Shown here: in pieces, positions 31,127 through 39,188 of the stretch
How the letters are laid out: every line of letters starts with the position of its first letter
Numbering within the stretch: the first letter of the stretch is position 1
Source of the DNA: Flavobacterium aeripolare
GTDB lineage: Bacteria > Bacteroidota > Bacteroidia > Flavobacteriales > Flavobacteriaceae
NCBI RefSeq assembly: GCF_013294025.1
Contig: NZ_JABSNL010000003.1
Coordinates: forward strand, 231,748 to 295,747
Direction of reading: 5' to 3'
DNA: 64,000 nt
The notes under the pieces: model-generated
Told to the model about the DNA's origin: nothing
Databases searched by the model: none
What the model saw: only the letters and a program-made list of their open reading frames with translations
Made by a program: the position numbers and the translations under genes

Positions 31127-31723
31127 ATGAAAACTAAAATAATCTTAGTCGCGATGGTGGCCTTCCTTACGCTAGGTTCCTGCGCTGCTCGAAAGTCTGA
31201 CAGGCAAGAAACCTCTGAAAGTGCTAAAATCGATTACGCTGCATTATTCAATGAGTTTGCAAAAATTCAAGAGAAGTATGTTGCCACTGCTTCTTTAAAA
31301 ACAAATGCAGTCACAAAGGCTACGCTAGAAAACAAAGCCACAAGCACCGTGGATAATTGGGAACCGGTAGACCCTAGCATCGAAGCCAGTATTGTAGATG
31401 CTGATGGTAAAAAAACCGTTTTTAATAATCTCAAGCGTACCCAAACTACAAGCACTGAAGACAAAAAAGAAAACACGGAGAAAACCGAGAGTACTGATCA
31501 GCAATATAAAATTGAGTTTCAAAAACAAGAGGATCGAATTACAGCCTTAGAACAAAAACTACAAGAAGCAATCAAGAAGGAAAGCGAGAGCAAAAATGTT
31601 GATAAAAAAGCCGTTAGTGGCTGGTCACTATGGTGGTTGTTCTTGATTGCTGGAGTAACTTTACTAGTAGTATTTAACGAACCTATTTTACACTATATCA
31701 ATAAAAAAAGAGCACAATCATGA
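31127..31723 (+). CDS. Candidate unimolecular spanin (u-spanin)
   Basis: A 198-residue protein; the ATG at 31127 (MKTKIILVAMVAFLTLGSC) is used instead of an upstream one at 31058 because it gives a perfect lipoprotein signal with lipobox LGSC (Cys19). The middle is charged and helical, with a coiled coil at about 128-165 (QDRITALEQKLQEAIKKE-type). It ends with a single transmembrane helix (WSLWWLFLIAGVTLLVVF, about 171-188) and a basic tail. An outer-membrane lipid anchor at one end and an inner-membrane span at the other, placed right after holin and endolysin, is the design of u-spanins such as T1 gp11, which fuse the two membranes. It is longer than gp11. Confidence 0.65.
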   Translation: MKTKIILVAMVAFLTLGSCAARKSDRQETSESAKIDYAALFNEFAKIQEKYVATASLKTNAVTKATLENKATSTVDNWEPVDPSIEASIVDADGKKTVFNNLKRTQTTSTEDKKENTEKTESTDQQYKIEFQKQEDRITALEQKLQEAIKKESESKNVDKKAVSGWSLWWLFLIAGVTLLVVFNEPILHYINKKRAQS

Positions 31724-31890
31724 CAGAAAAACTCCGTTCATTAAAAGTAAAAAAAGCGCGACTTTGGTCTGATATAGAATCACTAGCAGTGGTAAATGAT
31801 GCCATGTATTGCAAGTTTGGCAAACTCACCGTAGAAGTGATGAAGCTGGAGAAAGAATTAGTTAGAGCAAGCGAAAACAATATTCAATGA
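31720..31890 (+). CDS. Small phage protein, unknown
   Basis: A 56-residue frame joined by ATGA overlaps to both the spanin-like gene and the next gene, which supports it being translated. Basic and helical (MTEKLRSLKVKKARLWSDIE; MKLEKELVRASE). No family; possibly a tail assembly or lysis accessory by position. Confidence 0.6.
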   Translation: MTEKLRSLKVKKARLWSDIESLAVVNDAMYCKFGKLTVEVMKLEKELVRASENNIQ

Positions 31891-32735
31891 GAATAAACTA
31901 CAACATCCCACAAAAATGGAACGACCTCACTGAATCGCAAATTAGATTCATGGGGCGTTTTATGTTTAATTCACGTAACGAACAAATAAGTAATAGAGCA
32001 TTCAAACTTGCCGTTTTAAGCGTGTTACTCGTTCCAAAATTCACTATAAAGAACATTGTAAAGGCAGTCTTGTTATGGAGCGATGTGCCGTTCTCTGAGC
32101 TAGAGCAATACACGGCTTTTGTTTTTGATAATAAAGAATTGCTCACTCGTTTTCCTTCCAAAATTAAAAGTGGCAAGTGGCCTTTTAGAAAAACTGTTTA
32201 TGGTCCCGCAGCTAGGCTGGCAAACGTTACTATTCAAGAACTCTCTTATGCTGATTTGTTTTATTACAAATGGGCCACTGAGAACAACGTAGCTGACTTG
32301 CATAGACTCACCGCAATACTGTTCCGGGAAAAGAAGGGAAACAATCGCGAAGACATCCGTGCTCCTTTTTCAACCTTGTTACTAGAGCATAATGCCCGCA
32401 TTACAGATAAGATTCCGCTTGCTGTAAAATTTATGATTGCACACGCGTATTCTGGTTGCCGTGAAAATTTTATTAATCGAAATCCAAACGTATTCCCACG
32501 ACCTAAACAAGTTACCGACAACAATGTCGAAGACATAGAACAACAACCAGTAAAAAAACAGAAGCCTTACGAACCATTTTCAAAGATCATAGAATCAATG
32601 GCAATGGATGATGTGCAGGTTTTTGGCAATCACCAGGAGACTGAAAAAGTGTATGCCGCTGTTTTCTTATCCGTATTAGATGAAAAAATAGTGCGCAGCA
32701 AAGAGCTAGAAAGAAAAAACCAATTAAATAAATAA
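31887..32735 (+). CDS. Late phage protein, unknown (tail region)
   Basis: A 282-residue basic protein (RINYNIPQKWNDLTESQIRF; KWPFRKTVYGPAARLANVTI). The C-terminus is polar and Gln/Lys-rich. No motif identifies it. It lies between the lysis genes and the tail genes; a role in tail assembly is inferred from order. Confidence 0.6.
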   Translation: MRINYNIPQKWNDLTESQIRFMGRFMFNSRNEQISNRAFKLAVLSVLLVPKFTIKNIVKAVLLWSDVPFSELEQYTAFVFDNKELLTRFPSKIKSGKWPFRKTVYGPAARLANVTIQELSYADLFYYKWATENNVADLHRLTAILFREKKGNNREDIRAPFSTLLLEHNARITDKIPLAVKFMIAHAYSGCRENFINRNPNVFPRPKQVTDNNVEDIEQQPVKKQKPYEPFSKIIESMAMDDVQVFGNHQETEKVYAAVFLSVLDEKIVRSKELERKNQLNK

Positions 32736-32737
32736 TT

Positions 32738-33250
32738 ATGTCTAGACCTTTATCTTATAAAAAAGTAAACGCTTATTTTGAAGATTTAGCCACAAAGCAC
32801 TTCGATATTGACGATTACTGCGGAACCTCTCCTTCTGAGCTTGGTAGTAAATCCGACAGTACATTAGGATTGAGGACCACTCTAGTTTTTTATGACTATA
32901 GCGGAAAATTATCCGGTAATGAACAGCGTACCTTTAATAATCGTGCCGTCTCTTTTTCAATAGTAATACCTGGTGTGAAATTAGATGATTATCGGGGGCA
33001 GGATGATGCGATCGATAAATGTGAAGCTATTGGTTTAGAGGTTTTGTCTAGAATAAACATTCAAAGTAAAATGCCAGAGATTGGCTGGCTTTACAACAAC
33101 TTCGTTAAGGAGTCGGTGACAATGGCCACTATTCGCAATGAAGAAGCTATAGGTTTCTGGGGAATGGATTTTTCTTTCGAATTAAAAACACTAGAACCAT
33201 TGGTGGTAAACCCAGACAAATGGAGTGATGGCGCAATGTTTTGTGAATAA
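32738..33250 (+). CDS. Late phage protein, possible tail component
   Basis: A 170-residue protein, 2 nt after the preceding gene. It has an alpha/beta pattern (LGLRTTLVFYDYSGKLSGNE; SVTMATIRNEEAIGFWGMDF). Size and position would suit a tail terminator or completion protein, but this is not shown by any motif. Confidence 0.55.
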   Translation: MSRPLSYKKVNAYFEDLATKHFDIDDYCGTSPSELGSKSDSTLGLRTTLVFYDYSGKLSGNEQRTFNNRAVSFSIVIPGVKLDDYRGQDDAIDKCEAIGLEVLSRINIQSKMPEIGWLYNNFVKESVTMATIRNEEAIGFWGMDFSFELKTLEPLVVNPDKWSDGAMFCE

Positions 33251-33326
33251 TAAAAAAAACAATTTAATTATTTAGTTAATTTTAACACCGCAAACATATT
33301 TTTCATTAATTTTAAAATCTAATTCC

Positions 33327-33494
33327 ATGAACAAATTATTCTTTTTAACAGTAGTAGCAATTCTATTAGTAAGTTGTGAAGCTGAACCCTTAAATACCAC
33401 AGAGGAAAAAACAGAATTAATTAACGCAAACACCGATCAATTTTATCATGTCGAAATTGACCCAACTAAAATTAAACCGCCAACTGGCGGTTAA
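33327..33494 (+). CDS. Small phage lipoprotein
   Basis: A 55-residue protein with a textbook lipoprotein signal (MNKLFFLTVVAILLVSC, Cys17) and a 38-residue acidic mature part ending in PPTGG. It overlaps the next membrane protein gene by 47 nt in another frame. It could be an outer-membrane factor blocking superinfection or a lysis accessory. Unknown family. Confidence 0.6.
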   Translation: MNKLFFLTVVAILLVSCEAEPLNTTEEKTELINANTDQFYHVEIDPTKIKPPTGG

Positions 33495-33942
33495 TACCTT
33501 TACTGCCATTTTAATTGCTATAGTTCCACTATTAGCATATTGCTATTTATGTTTCCCAGCTGTAAAAAGTTGGGAAACATTTGCATTTACTTACACTAGT
33601 ACTTATTATGAGAACATCTCAATATTTGTGTGGGTTTTGGCTCAAAAATTTATTCCATTGTATCTCTGTTTAATTTGGCTCTTTACCTCCAGACAATGGT
33701 GGATAAAAGTTTTAATGATACCTATAGGAATGTACGTATTTCAAATAATTATTTTATTTGATGATGATTTTGCTTTAAAAGAAGAAGGAAAACTAGATCA
33801 CTGGGTGGTGTTTTTTATCACTGCCATTGTATCTGCACTCGTGCTATTTGCTAGACAAAAACTAGCCTACCACGTAGAAGTACTCGATTTAAAAAGCAAA
33901 GTAGACCTCGAATTAAAAAAAATATGTAAAGATGATCAGTAA
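33448..33942 (+). CDS. Four-helix membrane protein, unknown
   Basis: A 164-residue protein with four hydrophobic spans: TFTAILIAIVPLLAYCYLCF, FVWVLAQKFIPLYLCLIWLF, VLMIPIGMYVFQIIIL, and WVVFFITAIVSALVLFA. A basic, helical C-terminal tail follows. It starts inside the small lipoprotein gene and overlaps the next gene by 11 nt. The tight overlap of a lipoprotein and a polytopic membrane protein suggests a joint envelope function (an exclusion system or second holin-like factor). No family is recognised. Confidence 0.6.
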   Translation: MSKLTQLKLNRQLAVNTFTAILIAIVPLLAYCYLCFPAVKSWETFAFTYTSTYYENISIFVWVLAQKFIPLYLCLIWLFTSRQWWIKVLMIPIGMYVFQIIILFDDDFALKEEGKLDHWVVFFITAIVSALVLFARQKLAYHVEVLDLKSKVDLELKKICKDDQ

Positions 33943-34231
33943 ATTAGAAAACCAGTTTAACACTGCCCTCCATGAGACAGATGAGCAAAAGAAAATAGCC
34001 GAATTATGCCGTATTCAAGAAGCTTTGATTAAAAAATGTAAGAAACAAAAAAAGAAATTAGCACCTATTACACATAGTAATATAACCGTGGGTGCTTTTA
34101 AAATGGGATTAAACAAAATGTTTGCCATGGCAATGTCTAACATTCCCGAAAACGAAACCGATAATTATACCGCAAAGGAGTTGACACCTGCTTTTTTAGG
34201 AATTAGCGAATTGCTAGAGAATATAAAATAA
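33932..34231 (+). CDS. Small phage protein, unknown
   Basis: A 99-residue protein. Very basic helical start (IKKCKKQKKKLAPI) and a neutral second half (KMGLNKMFAMAMSNIPENET). Its start overlaps the membrane gene by 11 nt. A terminator closes this three-gene unit. Unknown function. Confidence 0.55.
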   Translation: MISKLENQFNTALHETDEQKKIAELCRIQEALIKKCKKQKKKLAPITHSNITVGAFKMGLNKMFAMAMSNIPENETDNYTAKELTPAFLGISELLENIK

Positions 34232-34249
34232 CCAAAAAACACATGCCCC

Positions 34250-34273
34250 AAACCTACATTCGTGTAGGTTTTT
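34250..34273 (+). terminator. Terminator after the membrane-protein unit
   Basis: A 9-bp stem AAACCTACA / TGTAGGTTT (34250-34258 and 34263-34271) with a tight 4-nt loop and T-rich tail. Confidence 0.85.
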
Positions 34274-34303
34274 ATATTTAATAATAATCAAATAATTATA
34301 ACT

Positions 34304-34792
34304 ATGAAAAAAGCAACTTTCTTATTGCTGATGTTTTCTGTTTTTGCAAGTGCACAAAATAGAATCGAAGAGTACACCGCTTCAAATGGAATCACCTACA
34401 AAGAAGGTGACTCTATATCATTAGGACGCGGTTCAGGTATCCAAGGAACTTTTGTTTATTTAAAAATGGCAGGTATAATGGCCGGATCCGCAACTCAAAT
34501 AGGATCTGCCTATTCTGGATTAAATGTTATTGTAAAAAAAATAAAGAAGATAAAATTCAAAGGTGCCGAGAAAGTATATTTCACAGTAGGTGGTGGAAAT
34601 ATAACGAATTACTCTCTTGAAATAGAGGAAGCAATAGCAACATGCGAAATCAAAGAGTGTAACTCTAAAGAGACGCAAATTGTTAGTCAGTCAAGTAAAT
34701 TTGACGAACTGAAGAAACTGAAAGCATTATTTGACGATGGCGTTTTGACTGAAGAGGAGTACGACATTGAAAAAAGAAAATTACTTAATTGA
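34304..34792 (+). CDS. Secreted protein with a C-terminal SHOCT domain
   Basis: A 162-residue protein with a Sec signal peptide (MKKATFLLLMFSVFASAQ, cleavage likely after Ala17). A glycine-rich middle resembles host envelope proteins (GRGSGIQGTFVYLKMAGIMA). A short SHOCT motif lies at the end (FDELKKLKALFDDGVLTEEE, then YDIEKRKLL). SHOCT modules are short oligomerisation domains, often in membrane or exported proteins. It looks like a host-derived gene carried by the prophage and may alter the lysogen's envelope. Confidence 0.75.
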   Translation: MKKATFLLLMFSVFASAQNRIEEYTASNGITYKEGDSISLGRGSGIQGTFVYLKMAGIMAGSATQIGSAYSGLNVIVKKIKKIKFKGAEKVYFTVGGGNITNYSLEIEEAIATCEIKECNSKETQIVSQSSKFDELKKLKALFDDGVLTEEEYDIEKRKLLN

Positions 34793-34909
34793 GTTATAGT
34801 GACCAATGGTACAAAACATTAGGAACGTAATTTGTTTAAGTAATATTTCCTTTTTTAATTAAATGGCCTTGTCTTTGAATGAACGGCTGTATATATCACC
34901 TCTTATTCC
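34793..34909. other. Spacer with a stray TGACCAAT box
   Basis: No gene. TGACCAAT at 34800-34807 repeats the first eight bases of the structured element that starts at 34921. The rest is AT-rich. Confidence 0.4.
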
Positions 34910-34917
34910 TATATTTG
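34910..34917 (+). promoter_or_regulatory. -7 box in front of the structured element
   Basis: TATATTTG is a perfect TAnnTTTG match ending 3 bp before the first base of the inverted repeat at 34921. Transcription would begin at, or within two or three bases of, the 5' arm. A -33 TTG is not seen at normal spacing. Confidence 0.6.
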
Positions 34918-34920
34918 CCC

Positions 34921-35043
34921 TGACCAATCATTAAAAAATAAGCGAGGAGTGCTCCATATTAATTCATTTAATATTGGGGTTCTCAGGATTCGGGTATCTG
35001 GAAAAAAAACAGTCCGAGTTTCATTCCTCGCAATGATTGGTCA
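34921..35043 (+). ncRNA. Candidate structured RNA (about 123 nt) or structured leader
   Basis: The ends form a perfect 12-bp helix, TGACCAATCATT (34921-34932) with AATGATTGGTCA (35032-35043). Inside it a second perfect 7-bp helix, GCGAGGA (34942-34948) with TCCTCGC (35025-35031), is stacked on the 3' side and separated only by a 9-nt A-rich bulge on the 5' side. Within these are a hairpin CTCC-ATATTAA / TTAATAT-t-GGGG (34952-34979) and a third arm with CGG/CCG and CTG/CAG pairs around an A8 loop (34992-35016). It starts just after a -7 box. No T-run follows, so it may be processed or be the leader of the gene at 35085. No known RNA family is recognised. Confidence 0.55.
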
Positions 35044-35084
35044 ACCGTAAAGAGAATCCCTTTATATAATTAATCTGATGTAAT

Positions 35085-35327
35085 ATGGCGCTTATTTTAT
35101 TCTACAAAGAAGAGGTTAAAAAACTCATTACTAAAATGTATGCTCCTGCAGATTTGATTAGTAAAGAATTCAGGTTCACAACTCATGAACTTACAGAAAA
35201 GTTACTTTCTATTTTACCTAAAATAGAATATAATGATGTCTATGAAGCTTTACTTGAATTAGGTTATGAACCACAAGAAGAAAAACCCATGGAATATTAC
35301 TGGTACTTTAGAAGAAAAAAAGAATAA
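35085..35327 (+). CDS. Small phage protein behind the structured RNA
   Basis: An 80-residue protein (KEEVKKLITKMYAPADLISK; EFRFTTHELTEKLLSILPKI, then EYNDVYEALLELGYEPQEEK). The second half reads like a small winged-helix or HTH domain. It starts 41 bp after the structured element and has its own terminator, so RNA element plus gene form one isolated unit. Function unknown; an RNA-controlled regulator is a possibility. Confidence 0.6.
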   Translation: MALILFYKEEVKKLITKMYAPADLISKEFRFTTHELTEKLLSILPKIEYNDVYEALLELGYEPQEEKPMEYYWYFRRKKE

Positions 35328-35346
35328 TCTATTTAAAAATAAATGC

Positions 35347-35372
35347 AAACCACTCAATCGAGTGGTTTTTTT
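35347..35372 (+). terminator. Terminator after the RNA/small-gene unit
   Basis: A 9-bp stem AAACCACTC / GAGTGGTTT (35347-35355 and 35360-35368) with a T-run. Confidence 0.85.
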
Positions 35373-35373
35373 A

Positions 35374-35384
35374 TGTCCTTTTCT
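35374..35384 (+). promoter_or_regulatory. Late box copy 6 (TGTCC-type)
   Basis: TGTCCTTTTCT immediately after a terminator and 51 bp before the ATG at 35425, where the tail operon must restart. Confidence 0.5.
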
Positions 35385-35424
35385 CACCCCTCATTTATGC
35401 GGAATTTGCATCAAAATTAAAGGT

Positions 35425-35904
35425 ATGATCACAAATTTAGACCAAGAAGCAGAAGAAAGGAAAGCAGGTAGAAAAGCAGCTGCTACTTTAAGAAATGATT
35501 TTAGGGTGTTGATTAGAAATTCATTTAAAAGCCGTTCCGGTAAATTGGAGAAATCTACCGTTACTGCTCGCTATAAAGAAGCTCGATTAGATCGCCTGGT
35601 AATCAGCCAACCTGCTTATTCTTTTCAGTCACATTTTGGCTCTACCAAGTCAGGCACACAAGGAGCTACTAATCGTAAAGGTGCAGATGTGAAAGGATTC
35701 ACCAGGCATATAAACGGAAAGACAGTTCAAGTATCATCATACAATCGTACTGGAGGTCAAGTAAAAGCTTTCAATAAAAACCGTAATTACGCAGCTTATA
35801 ATCATATAGCACGTGCATTGCAATCAACAAAAGCTCTTGAAACACTTGCTACTGACCTTGGAAATAATAGAATCACACAAATCACTTCTCAAATCAATTT
35901 CTAA
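35425..35904 (+). CDS. Tail morphogenesis protein, unknown family
   Basis: A 159-residue basic protein; the ATG at 35425 is chosen over 35266, which would read through a terminator. Sequence such as EKSTVTARYKEARLDRLVIS and HINGKTVQVSSYNRTGGQVK is reminiscent of small basic tail-completion proteins. It overlaps the tape measure gene by one base (TAATG), indicating coupled translation. A role in tail completion or as a tape-measure chaperone is inferred. Confidence 0.6.
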   Translation: MITNLDQEAEERKAGRKAAATLRNDFRVLIRNSFKSRSGKLEKSTVTARYKEARLDRLVISQPAYSFQSHFGSTKSGTQGATNRKGADVKGFTRHINGKTVQVSSYNRTGGQVKAFNKNRNYAAYNHIARALQSTKALETLATDLGNNRITQITSQINF

Positions 35905-38900
35905 TGGCAGGAGAAAACATAAACAGGCGGTTAAACATCTACATAAACGATCGCGAGGTCATTAATTCGTTATCTGGTGTAAACAAGGAATTAACAAAAA
36001 CACGCAATCAAATGCGCAACTTAAATAGAGGTGCCGCTGATTATGATGAACAATTGCGTGCTCTTCAAAACACCTATTCTGAACTTCAAGCAAGACAGTC
36101 TGATTTTAATGACGAGCTACAATTAACTAATAAAGACCTAGGCGCTGCAAGAGAAAATTTCACTAACCTGCTTAGCGGGATTGCCTCTGGTGACATGCAA
36201 GCCGTTCAAGCGGGTTTACTTGGTATAAGAGGATCTATTGTTGCAAGTACTCAAGCAGCGTGGGCATTTGTGGCCACACCAGTAGGTGCTTTTATTGCGG
36301 GATTGATAGGGATAGGAGTTGCTACTAAAGCGTGGGCATCGTACAACGATGAAGCTGCAAAAACAAACAAAATTGTATCGAGTATTACTAAATTATCTGG
36401 AGACTCTCTCGATGCTGTGCGCGTGCGAACTAAGGCAATGGCTGAAACCTTTGATCAAGATTTTAATAGCATTTTAGAAACGGCTAGAGCATTAGTAAAC
36501 GAATTTGATATCTCTTATGTAGAAGCGTTAGACCGCATTGAAAACGGCTTGATTAAAGGAGGCGCTGCAAATGGTGAGTTCCTTGATTCCATGAAGGAAT
36601 ATCCAGTGTTTTTTGCTGCAGCAGGCTATTCGATAGAAGAATTTCAAAACTTAGTAAATACCGGTATTGATCTTGGAATTTACTCTGATAAACTTCCTGA
36701 TGCGATTAAGGAATTTGGTTTGTCAATCACTGAGGAAACGCAAGCAGCTCAAGACGCTTTGACTAATGCTTTTGGACCTGAATTTACTGGCAAGTTATTC
36801 AAAGGAATTAAAGATGGTTCTGTATCAGTGAAAGAAGCGTTATTCCTGATCTCCACAGAAGCAAAAAATATAGGATTGAATTCCCAGCAAGCGCAATTAT
36901 TAACGGCTGATTTATTTAAAGGTGCTGGTGAAGATGCGGGTGGTGCCTTGAAAATATTTGAAGCGGTTAGAGAATCTATAAAAAACCAAATCGAACCCCT
37001 TAATGAAGTAGAGCAAGCGGCTCAAGACTTGATTGATTCTGAAAAAGAATTAGCACAAGCACAAGAAGATGTTTTGAAGTCAGACGGTTACGCCAAGTGG
37101 AAAAACAATGCAATGATTGCGTTGAATACCGTTATTGAAGGATTCTGGACGTTGACAAAGGCTATTTTTAATTCAAGAGAAGAGTTACTCAAGGCCGCTA
37201 ACCAAAAAAGCGTTGATCTTAATACTGCTGACCAAGTTAAAAACTTTGAACAATACGTTGAATCCCGTAAAAAATCAATGGGAAGCTTGTATGATTTCGA
37301 AAAAGTGAGAGAGGAACGCATTGCTGCTATTCGAAAATCATTATCAGCTGCGGGTGCAGGTTCTTGGGATGCTTCACCAGCTCAAGAAGCACAGCAACAA
37401 AGATTAGAAGCTGAACTACAAGCTATAAAAAACTATCAGGTTAAGGAATTGGTTGTGAGAAACAATCATGGCTTAAAAGTAGATGATGGCAGTGCAAAAG
37501 CAAGAGCTAAAGCATTATCTGAAGCAGAAAAGCACGCTAAGGAGGTTTTGAAAATAGAACAGGACTTGCAAAAAGAATTGTTAGCGACAAAACGCAATGC
37601 ACAGGATTTAAATTTAGGCTTGATTGCTGATGATTATGACCGTGAAAAAGCGGTGGTAAATGTTGAGTATGATAGAAAAATCGAGGATTTAAAAGCTAAT
37701 ATTAAAAAAGAGCAAGACGCTATTGCTGGACTGCAAACGGCTGTAGGTTCTAAGAAAACGGCATCGTCTGATTTGCCTACGCTTAAAAAACAACTAGAAG
37801 AACGTCAAGGCATTGTTGCTGCGAGTAATGATACTTTGATTGCGCTAGAAGAAACGCGTGAATTAAAAATTGCTGCCATTCAAGAGAAATATTTAAAAGT
37901 AGATTTTGATAAAAAACAAGCTGCAATTGCTAGAGATTTACAGCTACTTGAAACAAAGCAAAATAATGAATTAGCAAGTATTACTGATCTTGCCACTGCT
38001 AAGGCCATTTTAGGGCAGTACTTAGATGCTGATGAGTTGTCAAAGGTGAGAGATCTTGAAACGGCTAAGAAAAAGATAAAAGAGCAGTTCCAGAAAGAAC
38101 AAATACAATTGCAAATTCAGCACTTGACAGACTTGTCAATTGTCATGAAGGCAATGCTGGAGAACACGACGTTACCACCAGAGCAAAGGGAAGCGGTTTT
38201 AAAGTTTTATGATGATTTAGCACTTAAACTATCTGCTTTAAAAGTGGCTCAAAGTAGTGAAGGTGATACAAATACAGATACATCAAGCGATATCAAATCC
38301 TTATCTGGATTAGACATCTTAGGTTTTACTCCTGAACAATGGGAGACCACTTTTGAGAGTTTAGACACCTTTTCAGAAAAGATTGCTGCAGTAGAACTAG
38401 TTGTAGGAGCAGTTCAAAATGCTTTTGGAAAGTACTTCCAGTTCCTAGAAGCGGGAGAAAAGAGAAGTCTACAAAAGTTTGAAGCTGCAAATCGCCAAAA
38501 ACAAAATGATCTAACGGATCAGCTTGATAAAGGATATATTACTCAAGAGATTTATACCGCAAGAAAAGCCAAATTAGACAATGACCTTGCTAAGAAAAAA
38601 GCCGAGTTAGAATACAAACAGGCTAAGCGAGAGAAAATAATGGCAGTTGCTAGTATTCTGATGAATACTGCCATAGGAGTTTCTAAGGCTCTTGCGCAAG
38701 GAGGGTTCATCCTTGGTGTTCCATGGGCGGGTGTTGTTGCTACATTGGGAGCAATAGAATTAGGTCTAGCTCTTGCACAACCTTTGCCTAGTAAAGATGG
38801 ATTCTATGATGGTGGTTATACCGGTTCTGGTCCTGAAAGAAATAGTCCCGGTCCTGTTCATTATGATGAATATGTAGTGCCTAAAAAAGTCCTCTTTTCA

Positions 38901-39188
38901 AATGATCCTGTAGTGCCAAACATTGTAGGATACTTAGAGGCAAAAAGAACAGGTAAACAGCCTGCAGTTAATCAGCAAGAGGAAACGAGCAATGCAACAG
39001 CCTCTTCTACTGCAAGCACGCAAGATGCAAATGGTGCTGGTGCCGTAATTAATAGGTTAACGGCAGTTCTAGAGCGATTAGAAAGCAATGGTTTAATTGC
39101 TTATCTAGAAAACGATATTAAAACGGCAAAAAAAATACGAGACAAAATCAAAGAATTAACTAAAATTGAATCTAACTCAAAAATATAA
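35904..39188 (+). CDS. Tail tape measure protein
   Basis: A 1094-residue protein, the second-longest in the prophage. It has an N-terminal coiled coil (about 20-75), a hydrophobic segment at about 110-145 (AWAFVATPVGAFIAGLIGIG), long Ala/Lys/Glu-rich coiled coils through the middle (QKELLATKRNAQDLNLGLIA region and later), a second membrane-like segment near 925-955 (LGVPWAGVVATLGAIELGLA), and a C-terminal Gly/Pro part (DGGYTGSGPERNSPGPVHYD). It sets tail length. By the usual 1.5 Angstrom per residue rule a long tail of roughly 160 nm is expected, which is inference. Confidence 0.9.
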   Translation: MAGENINRRLNIYINDREVINSLSGVNKELTKTRNQMRNLNRGAADYDEQLRALQNTYSELQARQSDFNDELQLTNKDLGAARENFTNLLSGIASGDMQAVQAGLLGIRGSIVASTQAAWAFVATPVGAFIAGLIGIGVATKAWASYNDEAAKTNKIVSSITKLSGDSLDAVRVRTKAMAETFDQDFNSILETARALVNEFDISYVEALDRIENGLIKGGAANGEFLDSMKEYPVFFAAAGYSIEEFQNLVNTGIDLGIYSDKLPDAIKEFGLSITEETQAAQDALTNAFGPEFTGKLFKGIKDGSVSVKEALFLISTEAKNIGLNSQQAQLLTADLFKGAGEDAGGALKIFEAVRESIKNQIEPLNEVEQAAQDLIDSEKELAQAQEDVLKSDGYAKWKNNAMIALNTVIEGFWTLTKAIFNSREELLKAANQKSVDLNTADQVKNFEQYVESRKKSMGSLYDFEKVREERIAAIRKSLSAAGAGSWDASPAQEAQQQRLEAELQAIKNYQVKELVVRNNHGLKVDDGSAKARAKALSEAEKHAKEVLKIEQDLQKELLATKRNAQDLNLGLIADDYDREKAVVNVEYDRKIEDLKANIKKEQDAIAGLQTAVGSKKTASSDLPTLKKQLEERQGIVAASNDTLIALEETRELKIAAIQEKYLKVDFDKKQAAIARDLQLLETKQNNELASITDLATAKAILGQYLDADELSKVRDLETAKKKIKEQFQKEQIQLQIQHLTDLSIVMKAMLENTTLPPEQREAVLKFYDDLALKLSALKVAQSSEGDTNTDTSSDIKSLSGLDILGFTPEQWETTFESLDTFSEKIAAVELVVGAVQNAFGKYFQFLEAGEKRSLQKFEAANRQKQNDLTDQLDKGYITQEIYTARKAKLDNDLAKKKAELEYKQAKREKIMAVASILMNTAIGVSKALAQGGFILGVPWAGVVATLGAIELGLALAQPLPSKDGFYDGGYTGSGPERNSPGPVHYDEYVVPKKVLFSNDPVVPNIVGYLEAKRTGKQPAVNQQEETSNATASSTASTQDANGAGAVINRLTAVLERLESNGLIAYLENDIKTAKKIRDKIKELTKIESNSKI

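Noticed and set aside
34921..35043. Reading the 12-bp inverted ends as a MITE or insertion sequence
   Set aside because: No target-site duplication is visible on the flanks, the internal helices continue the pairing, and a promoter box lies exactly in front. A structured RNA explains more, though MITE origin is not fully excluded.
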